A stretch of DNA of 64,000 nucleotides from an uncultured Oscillospiraceae bacterium (GCA_934526065.1 CAKSZX010000001.1:1-64000); one strand, 5' to 3'. Positions 23,959 to 33,873 are shown, counted from the first letter of the stretch. Notes: generated from the letters alone by a model not told the origin. Numbers and translations: made by a program.

Positions 23959-25386
23959 ATGCGGTTTAATTCGGTACATTTTTTAATATTTTTCCCAATC
24001 GTTGTATTGGGATACTTTGTCGTACCTAAAAAAATTAAAAATTTATGGCTTTTAATCGCAAGTTACTACTTTTATATGTCATGGAAGCCGGTCTATGCTC
24101 TGCTTATATTTTTCAGCACACTAAGCACGTATTTGCGGGGCTTGGCAATAGATAAAAGCAAAAGTAAAGCCGGTGCAAAGGCTGTTTTGACGGTAAATAT
24201 TATAATAAATATTGCCATATTGTTCTATTTTAAATATTTTAACTTTTTTATTGAAATAATCACATCTCTTGTGCCGGGGCTGCAACTGCAACAGAATAAC
24301 AACCTCCTTGCGGTTGTTGGCATATCTTTTTACACATTCCAGTCTCTTGGGTATTCGATAGATGTGTATCGCAAAAAGGTGCCGGCGGAAAAAAACTTTT
24401 TGACCTATGCGCTTTTTGTGTCTTTTTTCCCACAGCTTGTTGCAGGGCCTATCGAGCGCAGTGAAAATCTTTTACCGCAGCTTAAAAAGACATATAAATT
24501 TGATTATGGCCGTGTTACCGACGGCCTTGTGCTTATGGCTTGGGGCTTTTTTAAAAAAATGGTCATTGCCGACGGATGCGGCAAAATCGTTGATATTGTG
24601 TTTAACAATATTTCCTCTTATGGCGGCTTGCAGTTTATGGTAGCCGCTGTGCTGTTTGCTTTTCAGATTTACGGTGATTTTTCCGGATATTCCGATATAG
24701 CCATAGGTGCGGCTAATGTAATCGGTATCAAACTTATGAAAAACTTTGACCACCCGTATTTCGCACAAAACCCTGTGGATTTTTGGCGCAGGTGGCACAT
24801 TTCATTATCCGGTTGGTTTATGGACTATATATATATTCCCCTGGGCGGATCACGCAAGGGTAAGCTGCGTACGGCCTTTAACTTAATGGTTACATTTTTA
24901 GTAAGCGGCTTATGGCACGGAGCAAATTTAACTTATGTGGTCTGGGGTGGAATCAACGGCCTTTACAACATAATTTACCGCTTTATGCCAAAGCCCAAGA
25001 ATAAAATTAAGCGGCTTGCACCATTGAAAATTTTAGGTACATTTTTACTTGTGGATTTCTCTTGGATATTTTTCCGTGCGGCAAATCTTTCCGATGCCGT
25101 GTACATAGTAAAAAGTCTTGGCGGGGTAATTCCCGGTTTGCTTACAAAAGGCGCATTGACTGCCCGGCTTGAAAGTGTATCTTTCTTTTCAAATAACGGT
25201 GTTGCCCTTGTTTGTTGTTTATTGTTTATGCTGGCTGTGGAAATGTGGGAAAATAAATCTTCAATAGTTAAAAAGATAAATAATGCCAAATGGCCTGTTC
25301 GTTGGGCGTTTTACTATGCGGTTGTGTTGCTGATTTTGTTCTTTGGCAATTTCGGCCAAAGCCGGTTTATATATTTCCAATTTTGA
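23959..25386 (+). CDS. MBOAT-family O-acyltransferase (AlgI/DltB-like)
   Basis: A 475-residue polytopic membrane enzyme that probably moves an acyl group across the membrane onto a surface sugar polymer. MBOAT features: an N-terminal MRFNSVHFLIFFPIVVL, SYYFYMSWKP, VAGPIERSENLLPQL, GDFSGYSDIAIG, NFDHPYFAQNPVDFWRRWHISL, and the catalytic-His motif VSGLWHGANLTYVVWGG. It is followed 13 bp later by an SGNH-type partner, the usual AlgI/AlgJ- or DltB/DltD-like pairing. The substrate is inferred to be the polysaccharide made by this cluster. Confidence 0.92.
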   Translation: MRFNSVHFLIFFPIVVLGYFVVPKKIKNLWLLIASYYFYMSWKPVYALLIFFSTLSTYLRGLAIDKSKSKAGAKAVLTVNIIINIAILFYFKYFNFFIEIITSLVPGLQLQQNNNLLAVVGISFYTFQSLGYSIDVYRKKVPAEKNFLTYALFVSFFPQLVAGPIERSENLLPQLKKTYKFDYGRVTDGLVLMAWGFFKKMVIADGCGKIVDIVFNNISSYGGLQFMVAAVLFAFQIYGDFSGYSDIAIGAANVIGIKLMKNFDHPYFAQNPVDFWRRWHISLSGWFMDYIYIPLGGSRKGKLRTAFNLMVTFLVSGLWHGANLTYVVWGGINGLYNIIYRFMPKPKNKIKRLAPLKILGTFLLVDFSWIFFRAANLSDAVYIVKSLGGVIPGLLTKGALTARLESVSFFSNNGVALVCCLLFMLAVEMWENKSSIVKKINNAKWPVRWAFYYAVVLLILFFGNFGQSRFIYFQF

Positions 25387-25399
25387 GGTTTGAACTAAG

Positions 25400-26482
25400 G
25401 TGAAATTTTTAAAGTTAATTGCAAAATTATTGCTTTTTCTCCCGATTTTTGGGGCGATGGTGTTTGCGTCATATCGTGTTGACCCATCCGGTTTATTTTG
25501 GGGTCGGGGTTTTGAAAGATTAGCCAGCGAGTATATGCTAAACGGAGAGTATGTTGCCGGTTACGAACGCCTTGACGGCCGAAAGCTGAACGAAACATAC
25601 GCCATGAACAGGGAAGATTGCCCGGATGTACTTGTTTTGGGGTCTTCCAGGGTTATGCTTATTGACGAAAGTTATGTGAAACCCGGAATGACATTTTACA
25701 ATATGGGTAATGTGGGGGCGGATATATGCGATTTATACGGCAGTTATTGGTCCTTTGCCAAGTTGGGCAAAGAGCCTAAGACGATACTCATAGGTATAGA
25801 TCCGTGGTTGTTCTTGGATTGTGTCAGTGCCATTGACGACCGCAGCGATAAAGAGTTGTACAACGAATTTATAGCCGAAGAGTTAGGATATGCCAATAAT
25901 CAGTACGAAAAGAAAAGCCCTTATGAAAAATATTTGGCATTGTTGGAGCCAAGTTATTTCCAGGCCAGTGTAAAACTTGCTTTAAACGGTTCCGGTGATG
26001 TAAAGCCGGAAATCGTGCCTAAAAGCGAGATTTACAATCAAAACGAAGTTGTAAAATGCCCTGACGGCTCGATTATCTATGACAAAAAATTCAACAGTCT
26101 TACGCCTGAGCAGGTAAAAGCCGTTGCGGAGGAGAGCTGTGTGTACGGTATACCCAAGGTTTGCGAATACGACACCATAAGCCGGGATACGGTTGAAAAG
26201 TTTGAAAGATTTATTCAATATCTACAAAATAAGGGTATTAAAATTATTTTCTTTTTGTCGCCCTTTCACTCATCATATATAGATTATTTAAATAATGCAG
26301 GTGAAAGATATCGGTCTGTTTGGGAAACAGAGGAAATTATACGCAATTTGGGCGAAAAGTACGGCATTGAGGTGTACGGCAGTTATGACGGAAAAAACTG
26401 TGATATATCCGACAGATATTTTATGGATGGAATACATATGAACAAAAACGGCTTGCGAAAAGTTTTGCCGTTGATTGAATGA
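25400..26482 (+). CDS. SGNH-type membrane-anchored acyl-transfer partner
   Basis: A 360-residue protein with one N-terminal membrane anchor (residues 5-25) and an extracellular SGNH-hydrolase-like domain. The nucleophile motif is VLVLGSSRVM (about residues 75-84), and the Asp-His pair is in MDGIHMNKNG near the C-terminus. Such proteins pair with MBOAT enzymes to O-acylate polysaccharide outside the cell. GTG start at 25400, with GAGG 11 bp before it. It ends the surface-polymer part of the operon. Confidence 0.82.
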   Translation: MKFLKLIAKLLLFLPIFGAMVFASYRVDPSGLFWGRGFERLASEYMLNGEYVAGYERLDGRKLNETYAMNREDCPDVLVLGSSRVMLIDESYVKPGMTFYNMGNVGADICDLYGSYWSFAKLGKEPKTILIGIDPWLFLDCVSAIDDRSDKELYNEFIAEELGYANNQYEKKSPYEKYLALLEPSYFQASVKLALNGSGDVKPEIVPKSEIYNQNEVVKCPDGSIIYDKKFNSLTPEQVKAVAEESCVYGIPKVCEYDTISRDTVEKFERFIQYLQNKGIKIIFFLSPFHSSYIDYLNNAGERYRSVWETEEIIRNLGEKYGIEVYGSYDGKNCDISDRYFMDGIHMNKNGLRKVLPLIE

Positions 26483-26500
26483 TAAAAGGAGATAAAAAAT

Positions 26501-26827
26501 ATGCCACAGATTATTGTTAAAGGTGTTAAATCACGGGAAATGCCGAAAATGGCCGTGGAATGTTCCGCAAAATTGGCGGATATATGCCAATGCCCACAGG
26601 ACTGGTTTGTTTTTGACCATATCAATTCCGATTTTTATGATATGAACGGAAAAACAGAGCATTGGCCGGTTGTTCAGGTTTGGTGGTTTGAACGCCCACA
26701 GGAAATGCAGGACGAAGTTGCCAAGTGTCTTAACAACTATGTAAAGGCCATAGGTTACCGGGGCAGTCAAATAAGTTTCCATATTTTCGGGTATTCTTCA
26801 TATTATGAGGATGGAGAGCACTATTAA
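26501..26827 (+). CDS. DUF1904 (tautomerase-fold-like) protein
   Basis: A 108-residue cytosolic protein. It starts MPQIIVKGVKSREMPK, with Pro1-like position and a compact beta-alpha-beta layout like tautomerases, and includes WPVVQVWWFERPQEMQDEVA as in DUF1904. Function unknown. It follows the SGNH gene by 18 bp with AAAGGAG and may be cotranscribed, but it has no evident role in polymer synthesis. Confidence 0.75.
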   Translation: MPQIIVKGVKSREMPKMAVECSAKLADICQCPQDWFVFDHINSDFYDMNGKTEHWPVVQVWWFERPQEMQDEVAKCLNNYVKAIGYRGSQISFHIFGYSSYYEDGEHY

Positions 26828-26833
26828 AAAATC

Positions 26834-26860
26834 AAAAGTCCGCCGAAAGGCGGACTTTAA
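26834..26860 (+). terminator. terminator of the second polysaccharide operon
   Basis: AAAGTCCGCC - GAAA - GGCGGACTTT, followed by AATTAT. Also placed to end the convergent DUF1232 gene. Confidence 0.75.
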
Positions 26861-26867
26861 TTATACA

Positions 26868-27239
26868 TTATTTTATAAATGCACTTGCAATCTTGTAAAT
26901 TATAAATGCCCATATAAAAACAATAGGCAGAGCGTAGAAAAATTTTTCGTTTCCGCCGGATTTTACTATCCCGTCGCTTTGCTCCAAACACTGTGAAAAA
27001 ATTTCTTTCGGCACAAGTTTAACCGAAAGCCAAATCAAAAATGGCAAAATAAGTAAATCGTCCAAATATCCCAAAACAGGTATAAAATCCGGTATTAAAT
27101 CAATGGGTGAAAGGGCGTAACCCACCGCCATAAGGCAGGCAAGTTTTGCGTATAACGGGGTGTCATCGTGCCTCATCGCTATAAAAAGAGCGCCTATATT
27201 TTTATTTATGTTCCGGGCTTTATCTTTTATATTTGACAT
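26868..27239 (-). CDS. DUF1232 (YkvA-like) membrane protein
   Basis: A 123-residue protein with two to three membrane segments. The family motif is explicit: ALSPIDLIPDFIPVLGYLDD, with LL and ILP following. Function unknown. It sits alone on the minus strand. Confidence 0.88.
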   Translation of the reverse strand: MSNIKDKARNINKNIGALFIAMRHDDTPLYAKLACLMAVGYALSPIDLIPDFIPVLGYLDDLLILPFLIWLSVKLVPKEIFSQCLEQSDGIVKSGGNEKFFYALPIVFIWAFIIYKIASAFIK

Positions 27240-27373
27240 TATGTGTCCTCGTTTATGGTTATTTTGCTACATTTTATCACAAGCTCGGGTACTTTTCCAC
27301 ATTTTATCGCTATTTTGTTGAAAATTTCATTTTTATGCCGTATAATTGCCTTAAAAAGGAGAGGCGTGCCGTT

Positions 27374-27733
27374 ATGGAAAAGAAAGACAACGAATATTTA
27401 AGAGAAAAACTTTTAAAGATGGGCGAAAATACCACATTAAGAGAGATACAAGAATATATTGACGAAATGGTAAATATCCGAGGTTGGCAAAATGAAACCC
27501 CACAGGACGCAATGTTGCTGTTGACGGAGGAAATAGGGGAACTTGCAAAAGAGGTTCGCAAGTCTTGTACCCATATTCAAAATGATGTGAATAAAAACAG
27601 AGCCGACGATTTAAACGGCGAGGCGGCAGATGTATTTTTGATGGTTCTTGCACTGTGCCGTACCTTGGATATTGATTTGTTGCAGGCTTTTAAAGAAAAA
27701 GAACTTATAAATTGCAACAGAAAATGGGGTTAG
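27374..27733 (+). CDS. MazG-like nucleotide pyrophosphohydrolase
   Basis: A 119-residue all-alpha NTP pyrophosphatase-type protein. The MazG metal-binding pattern is visible as LLTEEIGELAKEVR and, one helix later, LNGEAADVFLMVLALC (E..D). Likely hydrolyses non-canonical or excess nucleoside triphosphates; the substrate is not known. ATG 27374 has a GAGG site 9 bp upstream; longer in-frame starts reach back over the promoter. Alone, with its own terminator. Confidence 0.85.
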   Translation: MEKKDNEYLREKLLKMGENTTLREIQEYIDEMVNIRGWQNETPQDAMLLLTEEIGELAKEVRKSCTHIQNDVNKNRADDLNGEAADVFLMVLALCRTLDIDLLQAFKEKELINCNRKWG

Positions 27734-27754
27734 AATACTATTGTTTTATAAAGC

Positions 27755-27784
27755 AAAAATACCACGCTGTGTCGTGGTATTTTT
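27755..27784. terminator. bidirectional terminator
   Basis: AAAAATACCACG - CTGTGT - CGTGGTATTTTT between two convergent genes. Confidence 0.85.
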
Positions 27785-27786
27785 AA

Positions 27787-29031
27787 CTATCTGTATTCGA
27801 TTTTGCTTTCAATAGGTTCAAAGTTCGGTATGCTGTTGCAGTAGTCGCTCTTTTTTATCCAGGCGTATTCGTAGTCCACACGCTCATCGTCAAATACCGT
27901 CATGTGGTCCGGGGCAATATTTTTAAATGAAACCAATTTTTTACCTGTAATTACAAAATAGTAATCACCCCGCCGACCGTATATGCCTATAAAATGGCCT
28001 TCGTCATTGTACAAATCTATTTCTTTAAGTGACTTATCAGCTGTGTTAAAAACATAATATTTACTTTCATAAGTATTATCGTTATATGTATAAATAAAAA
28101 GATTGTCGTCTACCGGTTTGGCTACCAAACTTACTCGGGTTACTTCATCGCCAAATGAAACAAGACTTGTTGTTGTATCTTCGGTTATACTGTATTCTTT
28201 AATGCTTTTATCATCGCATACAACATATAGGTTATCATTCATAGTCATTGTATAACCTTCATCGGTTATTTTGTAAAATTCGGATGTGGAAATATTCAAA
28301 CCATAAATACATATGTTAGGTTTGCCATCTATCTTTTCAACACACTTGATAACCAACACATCATCATAAGCAGATATTATCCCTGCATAAGTAACGGTGG
28401 TAAATTCGTAAAAAGGAGACAGTATACCTGTTTTTTCGTCATAAGTATATAACCAGTATCTGTAAGAAATATCGTTGTCATTATATGTAAATACTGTCGT
28501 GGCAAAATACAATTTGTCATTTCCCGCAGCGAATGCACCACCTTCGTTAAAAATCATATTAGCAGGTAGTTCTATACTGTTTACCATTCCGCCGGTTAAT
28601 TCTCGTTGCTCCAAAAAAGACGGAAATTCTAACTCTTCCGAGGATTTTGCCTGTCTGCCACTCCCCAATATATACAGATATTTATCCGATTTCATTATGC
28701 TCAAACCGCACGAACTTGATTTTATATAGCTTGGGTCGGATTCATTATCATGATTTGAACCTAAGTCCGATGATAAAAATACACGCTGTTTTGACTGCAA
28801 ATCGTTAAATAAAATATTTGCATCACCGGATGCCCATTGTATTATTTCATAACAGCCGGTAGGGGCATTGGCATAATTCTGGGAATACAGCCCGGACGGA
28901 GAGGACAGTGTCCTTAAATTCATATTGTTTTGGTTAACATCATTGCCGCCGGTTACCGAACACGAATTAAACAGCAAGCCAAACATTGCCAAACAGGATA
29001 ACAGAATGGTTTTGTGCAAAAATTTTATCAT
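27787..29031 (-). CDS. predicted lipoprotein, unknown function
   Basis: A 414-residue exported protein: basic N-terminus, hydrophobic core, then FNSC with lipid-attachment Cys24. The rest is beta-rich with regularly spaced aromatic segments (KLYFATTVFTYNDND, DDVLVIKCVEK, DNLYVVCDDKS, DNLFIYTYND) spaced like the blades of a propeller. That resembles DUF5050-type beta-propeller lipoproteins, but I see no catalytic motif and assign no role. Ribosome site AAGGAGG. Confidence 0.7.
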   Translation of the reverse strand: MIKFLHKTILLSCLAMFGLLFNSCSVTGGNDVNQNNMNLRTLSSPSGLYSQNYANAPTGCYEIIQWASGDANILFNDLQSKQRVFLSSDLGSNHDNESDPSYIKSSSCGLSIMKSDKYLYILGSGRQAKSSEELEFPSFLEQRELTGGMVNSIELPANMIFNEGGAFAAGNDKLYFATTVFTYNDNDISYRYWLYTYDEKTGILSPFYEFTTVTYAGIISAYDDVLVIKCVEKIDGKPNICIYGLNISTSEFYKITDEGYTMTMNDNLYVVCDDKSIKEYSITEDTTTSLVSFGDEVTRVSLVAKPVDDNLFIYTYNDNTYESKYYVFNTADKSLKEIDLYNDEGHFIGIYGRRGDYYFVITGKKLVSFKNIAPDHMTVFDDERVDYEYAWIKKSDYCNSIPNFEPIESKIEYR

Positions 29032-29163
29032 AAATACCTCCTTATATCGGTTTTTAAACTGTAAAGTATCTTTATTTTACAATACCATTTTAGTAAGAAA
29101 AAAACAATATGACAAAACACACAAATATTTTTTACAAAATTCTAAATAAAAAATCTTTACGCC

Positions 29164-29192
29164 TTGACCTAAATATGTTTAGAGTATATAAT
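29164..29192 (+). promoter_or_regulatory. glyQS promoter
   Basis: TTGACC - 17 bp - TATAAT, 38 bp before the start. No room for a T-box leader, so glyQS is apparently not tRNA-controlled here. Confidence 0.8.
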
Positions 29193-29230
29193 ATAAATAA
29201 TATCAATTATCGCTTTTTTGGGAGGAAAAG

Positions 29231-30604
29231 ATGAATAACTCAGAAAAAACAATGGAAAAAATTATAGCCCTGTGTAAAGACAGAGGTTTTGTATATCCGG
29301 GCAGTGAAATTTACGGCGGCCTTGCCAACACTTGGGACTACGGCCCTTTGGGTGTTGAATTTAAAAACAATGTTAAAGCCGCTTGGAGAAAGAAATTTAT
29401 CCAGGAAAGCCCATACAATGTAGGCCTTGACGCCGCTATTCTTATGAACCCGGAAACTTGGGTTGCCTCAGGCCATGTAGGCGGTTTCTCGGATCCGCTT
29501 ATGGACTGTAAGGATTGTAAGTCACGCCACCGTGCAGACAAGCTGATTGAAGAAACAGGCGTAGAGTGCGCAGGTTGGTCAAACAAACAGATGTATGACT
29601 ACATCGTTGAACACCACATCAAATGCCCTGTTTGCGGCGGCGAAAACTTTACCGAAATCCGTCAGTTTAACCTTATGTTTAAAACATACCAGGGTGTAAC
29701 AGAGGATTCAAAGAACGAAATTTATCTCCGTCCGGAAACAGCCCAGGGTATTTTCGTAAACTTCTCTAACATTCAGAGAACAACAAGAAGAAAGTTGCCT
29801 TTCGGCGTAGGCCAGATAGGTAAGAGTTTCAGAAATGAAATCACACCGGGTAACTTTACATTCAGAACAAGAGAATTTGAGCAGATGGAACTTGAATTCT
29901 TTATCAAGCCGGGCACAAATATGGAATGGTTCAACTACTGGCGTGCATACTGCCGTGATTTCCTTTTGAGCCTTGGTATGAAAGAAGAAAATATGCGTTT
30001 GCGTGATCACTCAAAAGAGGAACTTTCTCACTACTCATCAGCCACAACGGATATTGAGTATTTGTTCCCATTCGGCTGGGGCGAACTTTGGGGCATTGCC
30101 GACAGAGGCAACTTCGACCTTACACAGCATTCAAATCACTGCGGTAAGCCTATCGAATACTTTGACCCTGAGACAAACGAAAAATATATTCCTCATGTTA
30201 TTGAACCGTCACTTGGTGCAGACCGTGTTGCTCTTGCACTTCTTGTGGAGGCCTATGACGAAGAAAAGATAGACGACAAGGACACTCGTGTTGTTTTGCA
30301 CCTGCACCCTGCACTTGCTCCTTACAAGGCTGCAATTTTGCCGTTGTCTAAGAAGCTTTCCGACAAGGCAACAGAAGTTTACCACGCTTTGCAGAAAGAC
30401 TTTATGGTTGACTTTGACGATGCAGGTTCAATCGGCAAGCGCTACCGCCGTCAGGATAACATCGGTACACCTATCTGTATCACATACGATTTTGACAGTG
30501 AAACAGACGGCTGTGTAACGGTTCGTGACCGTGACACAATGGAACAGGAAAGAATTAAGATTGAAGATTTGAAAGATTATATCGCAAAGAAAATCGAATT
30601 CTAA
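29231..30604 (+). CDS. glyQS: glycine--tRNA ligase, single-chain dimeric type
   Basis: Charges tRNA-Gly. The 457-residue class II synthetase is the alpha2 type: RGFVYPGSEIYGGLANTWDYGPLG (spread over residues 19-42, motif region), LRPETAQGIFVNF (motif 2 area), FRNEITPGNFTFRTREFEQMELEFF and VIEPSLGADRV (motif 3). A zinc-knuckle-like MDCKDCKSRH and CPVCGG pair lies in the insertion. C-terminal anticodon-binding domain from about 355. Strong ribosome site GGGAGG and codon choice biased to the common codons fit high expression. Confidence 0.97.
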   Translation: MNNSEKTMEKIIALCKDRGFVYPGSEIYGGLANTWDYGPLGVEFKNNVKAAWRKKFIQESPYNVGLDAAILMNPETWVASGHVGGFSDPLMDCKDCKSRHRADKLIEETGVECAGWSNKQMYDYIVEHHIKCPVCGGENFTEIRQFNLMFKTYQGVTEDSKNEIYLRPETAQGIFVNFSNIQRTTRRKLPFGVGQIGKSFRNEITPGNFTFRTREFEQMELEFFIKPGTNMEWFNYWRAYCRDFLLSLGMKEENMRLRDHSKEELSHYSSATTDIEYLFPFGWGELWGIADRGNFDLTQHSNHCGKPIEYFDPETNEKYIPHVIEPSLGADRVALALLVEAYDEEKIDDKDTRVVLHLHPALAPYKAAILPLSKKLSDKATEVYHALQKDFMVDFDDAGSIGKRYRRQDNIGTPICITYDFDSETDGCVTVRDRDTMEQERIKIEDLKDYIAKKIEF

Positions 30605-30636
30605 TTTTACTTTTGTATAACAGTCAAATATGCAAT

Positions 30637-30667
30637 AAAAACGAGGCACATTGTGCCTCGTTTTTTT
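30637..30667 (+). terminator. glyQS terminator
   Basis: AAAACGAGGCAC - ATT - GTGCCTCGTTTT with a run of seven T. Confidence 0.9.
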
Positions 30668-30821
30668 AGTAATAAAATACAGGAAAAATCCTAATTTTCA
30701 CAAAAATTATATAAATTTTGCCGTAAAATCCTTTTAAAACCTTCTTTATTCACATTTTTATAACTGTTATGGTTTATAATAATCACTTGATGTTCACACA
30801 GAAAAGAAATAGAGAAAATAT

Positions 30822-32360
30822 ATGAAGAAAATTTTAAGACTTGTTTTTTCAAAAAGATTTTTAGTAGCAATAACTGCGGTTATTCAGCTTGCCATTATGT
30901 ACATTCTTTGTACAAAATTATACGGTTTAGGCGGCGGAATTTATATTGCCGTTACGCTTATCGGCTTGCTTTGTATGCTGTATCTTTTGGAAAACGACAA
31001 TATAAACCCCACATACAAGCTGTTTTGGATGCTTATAATGCTTTTTTTGCCGGTGTCCGGCATGGTTTTATATCTTTTGTACGGCAGAACCATACTTATC
31101 GGTGCTTATAAGTCAAATTTGAATTCAAGTTTTGACAGGTACAAAAAAGAATTAAAGCCGAACAAAGAAGTTTGCGACGAGATAACCGCCATGGACAAGG
31201 ACCTTGGCAAACAGGCAATATATCTGCAACAAATTGCCTGTGCGCCGCCTTTTAAAGATACCCGGGCAAAGTATTATCCTATGGGTGCGGATTTATTCCA
31301 CGATTATTTGCAGGATATTAAAAAGGCGAAAAAAAGTATATTTATACAATACTTTATAATCGACGAAGGTTTTTTGTGGGATCAAATTCTTGAAATTCTC
31401 AAAGAAAAGGTAAAAAACGGCGTTGATGTTCGCATCATTTATGACGCTTTCGGCTGTATGATAACATTGCCGGCAAACTATGATAAAATTCTTGAAAGCT
31501 ACGGCATAAAAGCCTGTATTTTCAACGATTTAAAATTCAGCCGTCATTTAGGCGATTACCTTATGTTTAATCATCGTGACCACAGGAAAATCACGGTTAT
31601 AGATTCTAACATAGGCTACGGCGGCGGTGTAAACCTTGCGGATGAATACGCAAATATTATTGAGAGATTCGGCGTTTGGAAAGATACCGGTTTCCGCTTG
31701 GAGGGTCAAGGGGTTTGGAGCATGACCTGTACATTTTTACAAAACTGGGAAGCTTGCAGCGGAAAAACAACAAATTATGATTGCTTTCACCCGACGGTTT
31801 CAATGCCGTCGGACACCATAGTTCAGCACTATCATGATGTGCCTATGGACAGGTACAATATAAGCGAAAATGTATATTTGACTATAATAAACAACGCAAA
31901 TAAATATGTGTATATGGCTACCCCATACCTGGTTATAGATAATGAAATTTTAACTGCTTTGACCCTGGCGGCAGAAAGCGGAATAGATGTGCGCCTTATA
32001 GTACCCGGCATACCGGACAAATGGTATGTTTATTATGTAACCCAAAGTTACTATAAGGTGCTTTTGGAGGCAGGGGTTAAAATTTACGAATACACCCCGG
32101 GTTTTATTCACGCTAAAATGTATGTAAGCGATGACAATGTGGCGGTTGTCGGCAGTGCAAATATGGATTATCGTTCATTGCATCTGCATTTTGAAAACTG
32201 TTGCAGTTTTTACGGCGGTAAAATTGTGGGGGATGTAAAATCTGATTTTGAGGATATGTTCTCCTATTGCCACATGGTAACCGAAGAAGATGTAAAGAGC
32301 GTAAAATTGTATAAAAGGGTAATGCAAATTGCCCTGCGTATTTTAGGTCCTATGATGTAA
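30822..32360 (+). CDS. cls: cardiolipin synthase
   Basis: Joins two phosphatidylglycerols into cardiolipin at the membrane. The 512-residue protein has two N-terminal membrane segments and the two phospholipase D HKD motifs: HRKITVID with H254, K256 and D261, and HAKMYVSD with H430. Length and the Asn-containing GSANMDYRS after the second motif match bacterial Cls. Monocistronic, closed by its own terminator. Confidence 0.93.
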   Translation: MKKILRLVFSKRFLVAITAVIQLAIMYILCTKLYGLGGGIYIAVTLIGLLCMLYLLENDNINPTYKLFWMLIMLFLPVSGMVLYLLYGRTILIGAYKSNLNSSFDRYKKELKPNKEVCDEITAMDKDLGKQAIYLQQIACAPPFKDTRAKYYPMGADLFHDYLQDIKKAKKSIFIQYFIIDEGFLWDQILEILKEKVKNGVDVRIIYDAFGCMITLPANYDKILESYGIKACIFNDLKFSRHLGDYLMFNHRDHRKITVIDSNIGYGGGVNLADEYANIIERFGVWKDTGFRLEGQGVWSMTCTFLQNWEACSGKTTNYDCFHPTVSMPSDTIVQHYHDVPMDRYNISENVYLTIINNANKYVYMATPYLVIDNEILTALTLAAESGIDVRLIVPGIPDKWYVYYVTQSYYKVLLEAGVKIYEYTPGFIHAKMYVSDDNVAVVGSANMDYRSLHLHFENCCSFYGGKIVGDVKSDFEDMFSYCHMVTEEDVKSVKLYKRVMQIALRILGPMM

Positions 32361-32379
32361 AAAATAATAAATTTAAAAA

Positions 32380-32406
32380 TTCCGGCCTTTTAGGTCGGAT
32401 TTTTTG
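32380..32406 (+). terminator. cls terminator
   Basis: TCCGGCC - TTTTA - GGTCGGA with one G-T pair, then six T. Confidence 0.75.
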
Positions 32407-32553
32407 TGGGATAATGTGGATTGTTTTAAATATACATTTTGTTATAAAATAATATTTTTTGTCTGATTGTAGAATTTTTAAAAGGAGTTATTTGAAAAAT
32501 TCACACAAAAAGTGACGGATGAATTGCAATGGATTGAAATAAATCGAAAAAAC

Positions 32554-32582
32554 TTTACTTTTATTGTGAATAAGGGTATAAT
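32554..32582 (+). promoter_or_regulatory. promoter of the MFS transporter gene
   Basis: TTTACT - 17 bp - TATAAT, 46 bp before the start codon. Confidence 0.65.
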
Positions 32583-32628
32583 TTTGAACCGTGGCGAATA
32601 GCCGCTATTGAATTTATAGGAGAGAAAA

Positions 32629-33855
32629 ATGAATACTAAAAAGAAATTTTACGGTACATGGATTATCCTTGCAGCCTTTTTTATAATGGGCGGTGCCGTT
32701 GGCGTTGCATGGAACTGTAACTCGCTTTTTGTTAAGGCCATTTGCGAGGACACGGGTTTTGCCCGTTCACAGGTTGTTTTTCTTACAACAATCTGTTCGG
32801 CCGCCACAATGATTATGAGCCTTTTTATAAGCAAAATTTATAAGGCGGTAAGCCCGATTAAAGTCATGCGCATTGCGGCAATAATTTTGCCGATAGCATA
32901 TTGTGCAATCAGTTTTTGCAAACGGTTGCCTCAGTTTTACCGGGTACAGGTTGTTGTTGCTCTGTGCATATTTTTTACCGCAAATATTCCGCTGTCAATT
33001 ATAATCGGCAACTGGTACAAAACAGGCCTTGGAACTGCCCTTGGAATTTCCTTTATGGGTTCCGGACTTGTGGGCATGGTTTTTAACTCACTTGTAGGCC
33101 GTCTTTTGCCTATTTACGGTTGGCGTTTTACATACCGTATTCTTGCGGTGAGCATTGCGGTTTTGGTTATACCTTTTGTTTTGTTTGTACTTAAAGAAAC
33201 ACCGGAAGCTATGGGGCTTAAAGCTATGGGCGCCGGCGAAATCACAACAGGTGAGGCGGTTAAAGAAGAAGTTTGGGGTCCTACCGCCGCAGAGGCAATG
33301 AAGTCATCTTCATTTATTATGGTTTGTGTTGCCATGTTTATGTGTATGGTTGCCCTTAATTCACAAATTCAAGCTGTTTCCCCCCGTCTTACCGACTTGG
33401 GTTACAGTGTTGCCACAGCGTCAAATATCTCTGCTTTGGGTCTTGGCTCTTTGGCAATAGGTAAAATTTTGCTGGGCAAAATGTATGATAAAATGACAGT
33501 TAGAAATGCTACCTGTTTGGCTGTTTTCTTGGGATGTCTTGCGATTTTAGGCGAGGCCTTGGCAAAGTACCCGGCTATGGTTGCACTTATCGTAATCGGT
33601 GAGGGCATCAGCTGTGCAATGGGTACGGTAGGTATGCCTGTTTTTGTAAAAGGTTTGTACGGCAACCGTGACTACAATGCCATTTACGGCAAAATTATGG
33701 CCATCGGCAACGCAGGCGGTGTGCTGGGTCCGTTATTCTTAAACGCAATGTATGACAAAACAGGCAGTTACGATATTGCCCTTTGGGTTTGTTTTGCTTT
33801 TGACGTTATCGCCCTTGTAATTTTTGCAAAGATTTTAGGCAAAAAGAAAGATTGA
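32629..33855 (+). CDS. MFS transporter, possibly OFA (oxalate/formate antiporter) branch
   Basis: A 408-residue carrier with 12 membrane segments. The N-terminal KKKFYGTWIILAAFFIMGG and the family-typical GSGLVGMVFNSLVGRLLPIYGWRFTY, with a cytoplasmic loop around residue 200, are those of OFA-type organic-anion carriers. The charged motif GKILLGKMYDKM starts the second half. Substrate unknown; an organic acid is the best guess. Standalone gene with promoter and terminator. Confidence 0.8.
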   Translation: MNTKKKFYGTWIILAAFFIMGGAVGVAWNCNSLFVKAICEDTGFARSQVVFLTTICSAATMIMSLFISKIYKAVSPIKVMRIAAIILPIAYCAISFCKRLPQFYRVQVVVALCIFFTANIPLSIIIGNWYKTGLGTALGISFMGSGLVGMVFNSLVGRLLPIYGWRFTYRILAVSIAVLVIPFVLFVLKETPEAMGLKAMGAGEITTGEAVKEEVWGPTAAEAMKSSSFIMVCVAMFMCMVALNSQIQAVSPRLTDLGYSVATASNISALGLGSLAIGKILLGKMYDKMTVRNATCLAVFLGCLAILGEALAKYPAMVALIVIGEGISCAMGTVGMPVFVKGLYGNRDYNAIYGKIMAIGNAGGVLGPLFLNAMYDKTGSYDIALWVCFAFDVIALVIFAKILGKKKD

Positions 33856-33873
33856 TTTTAGATTTATTATAGA

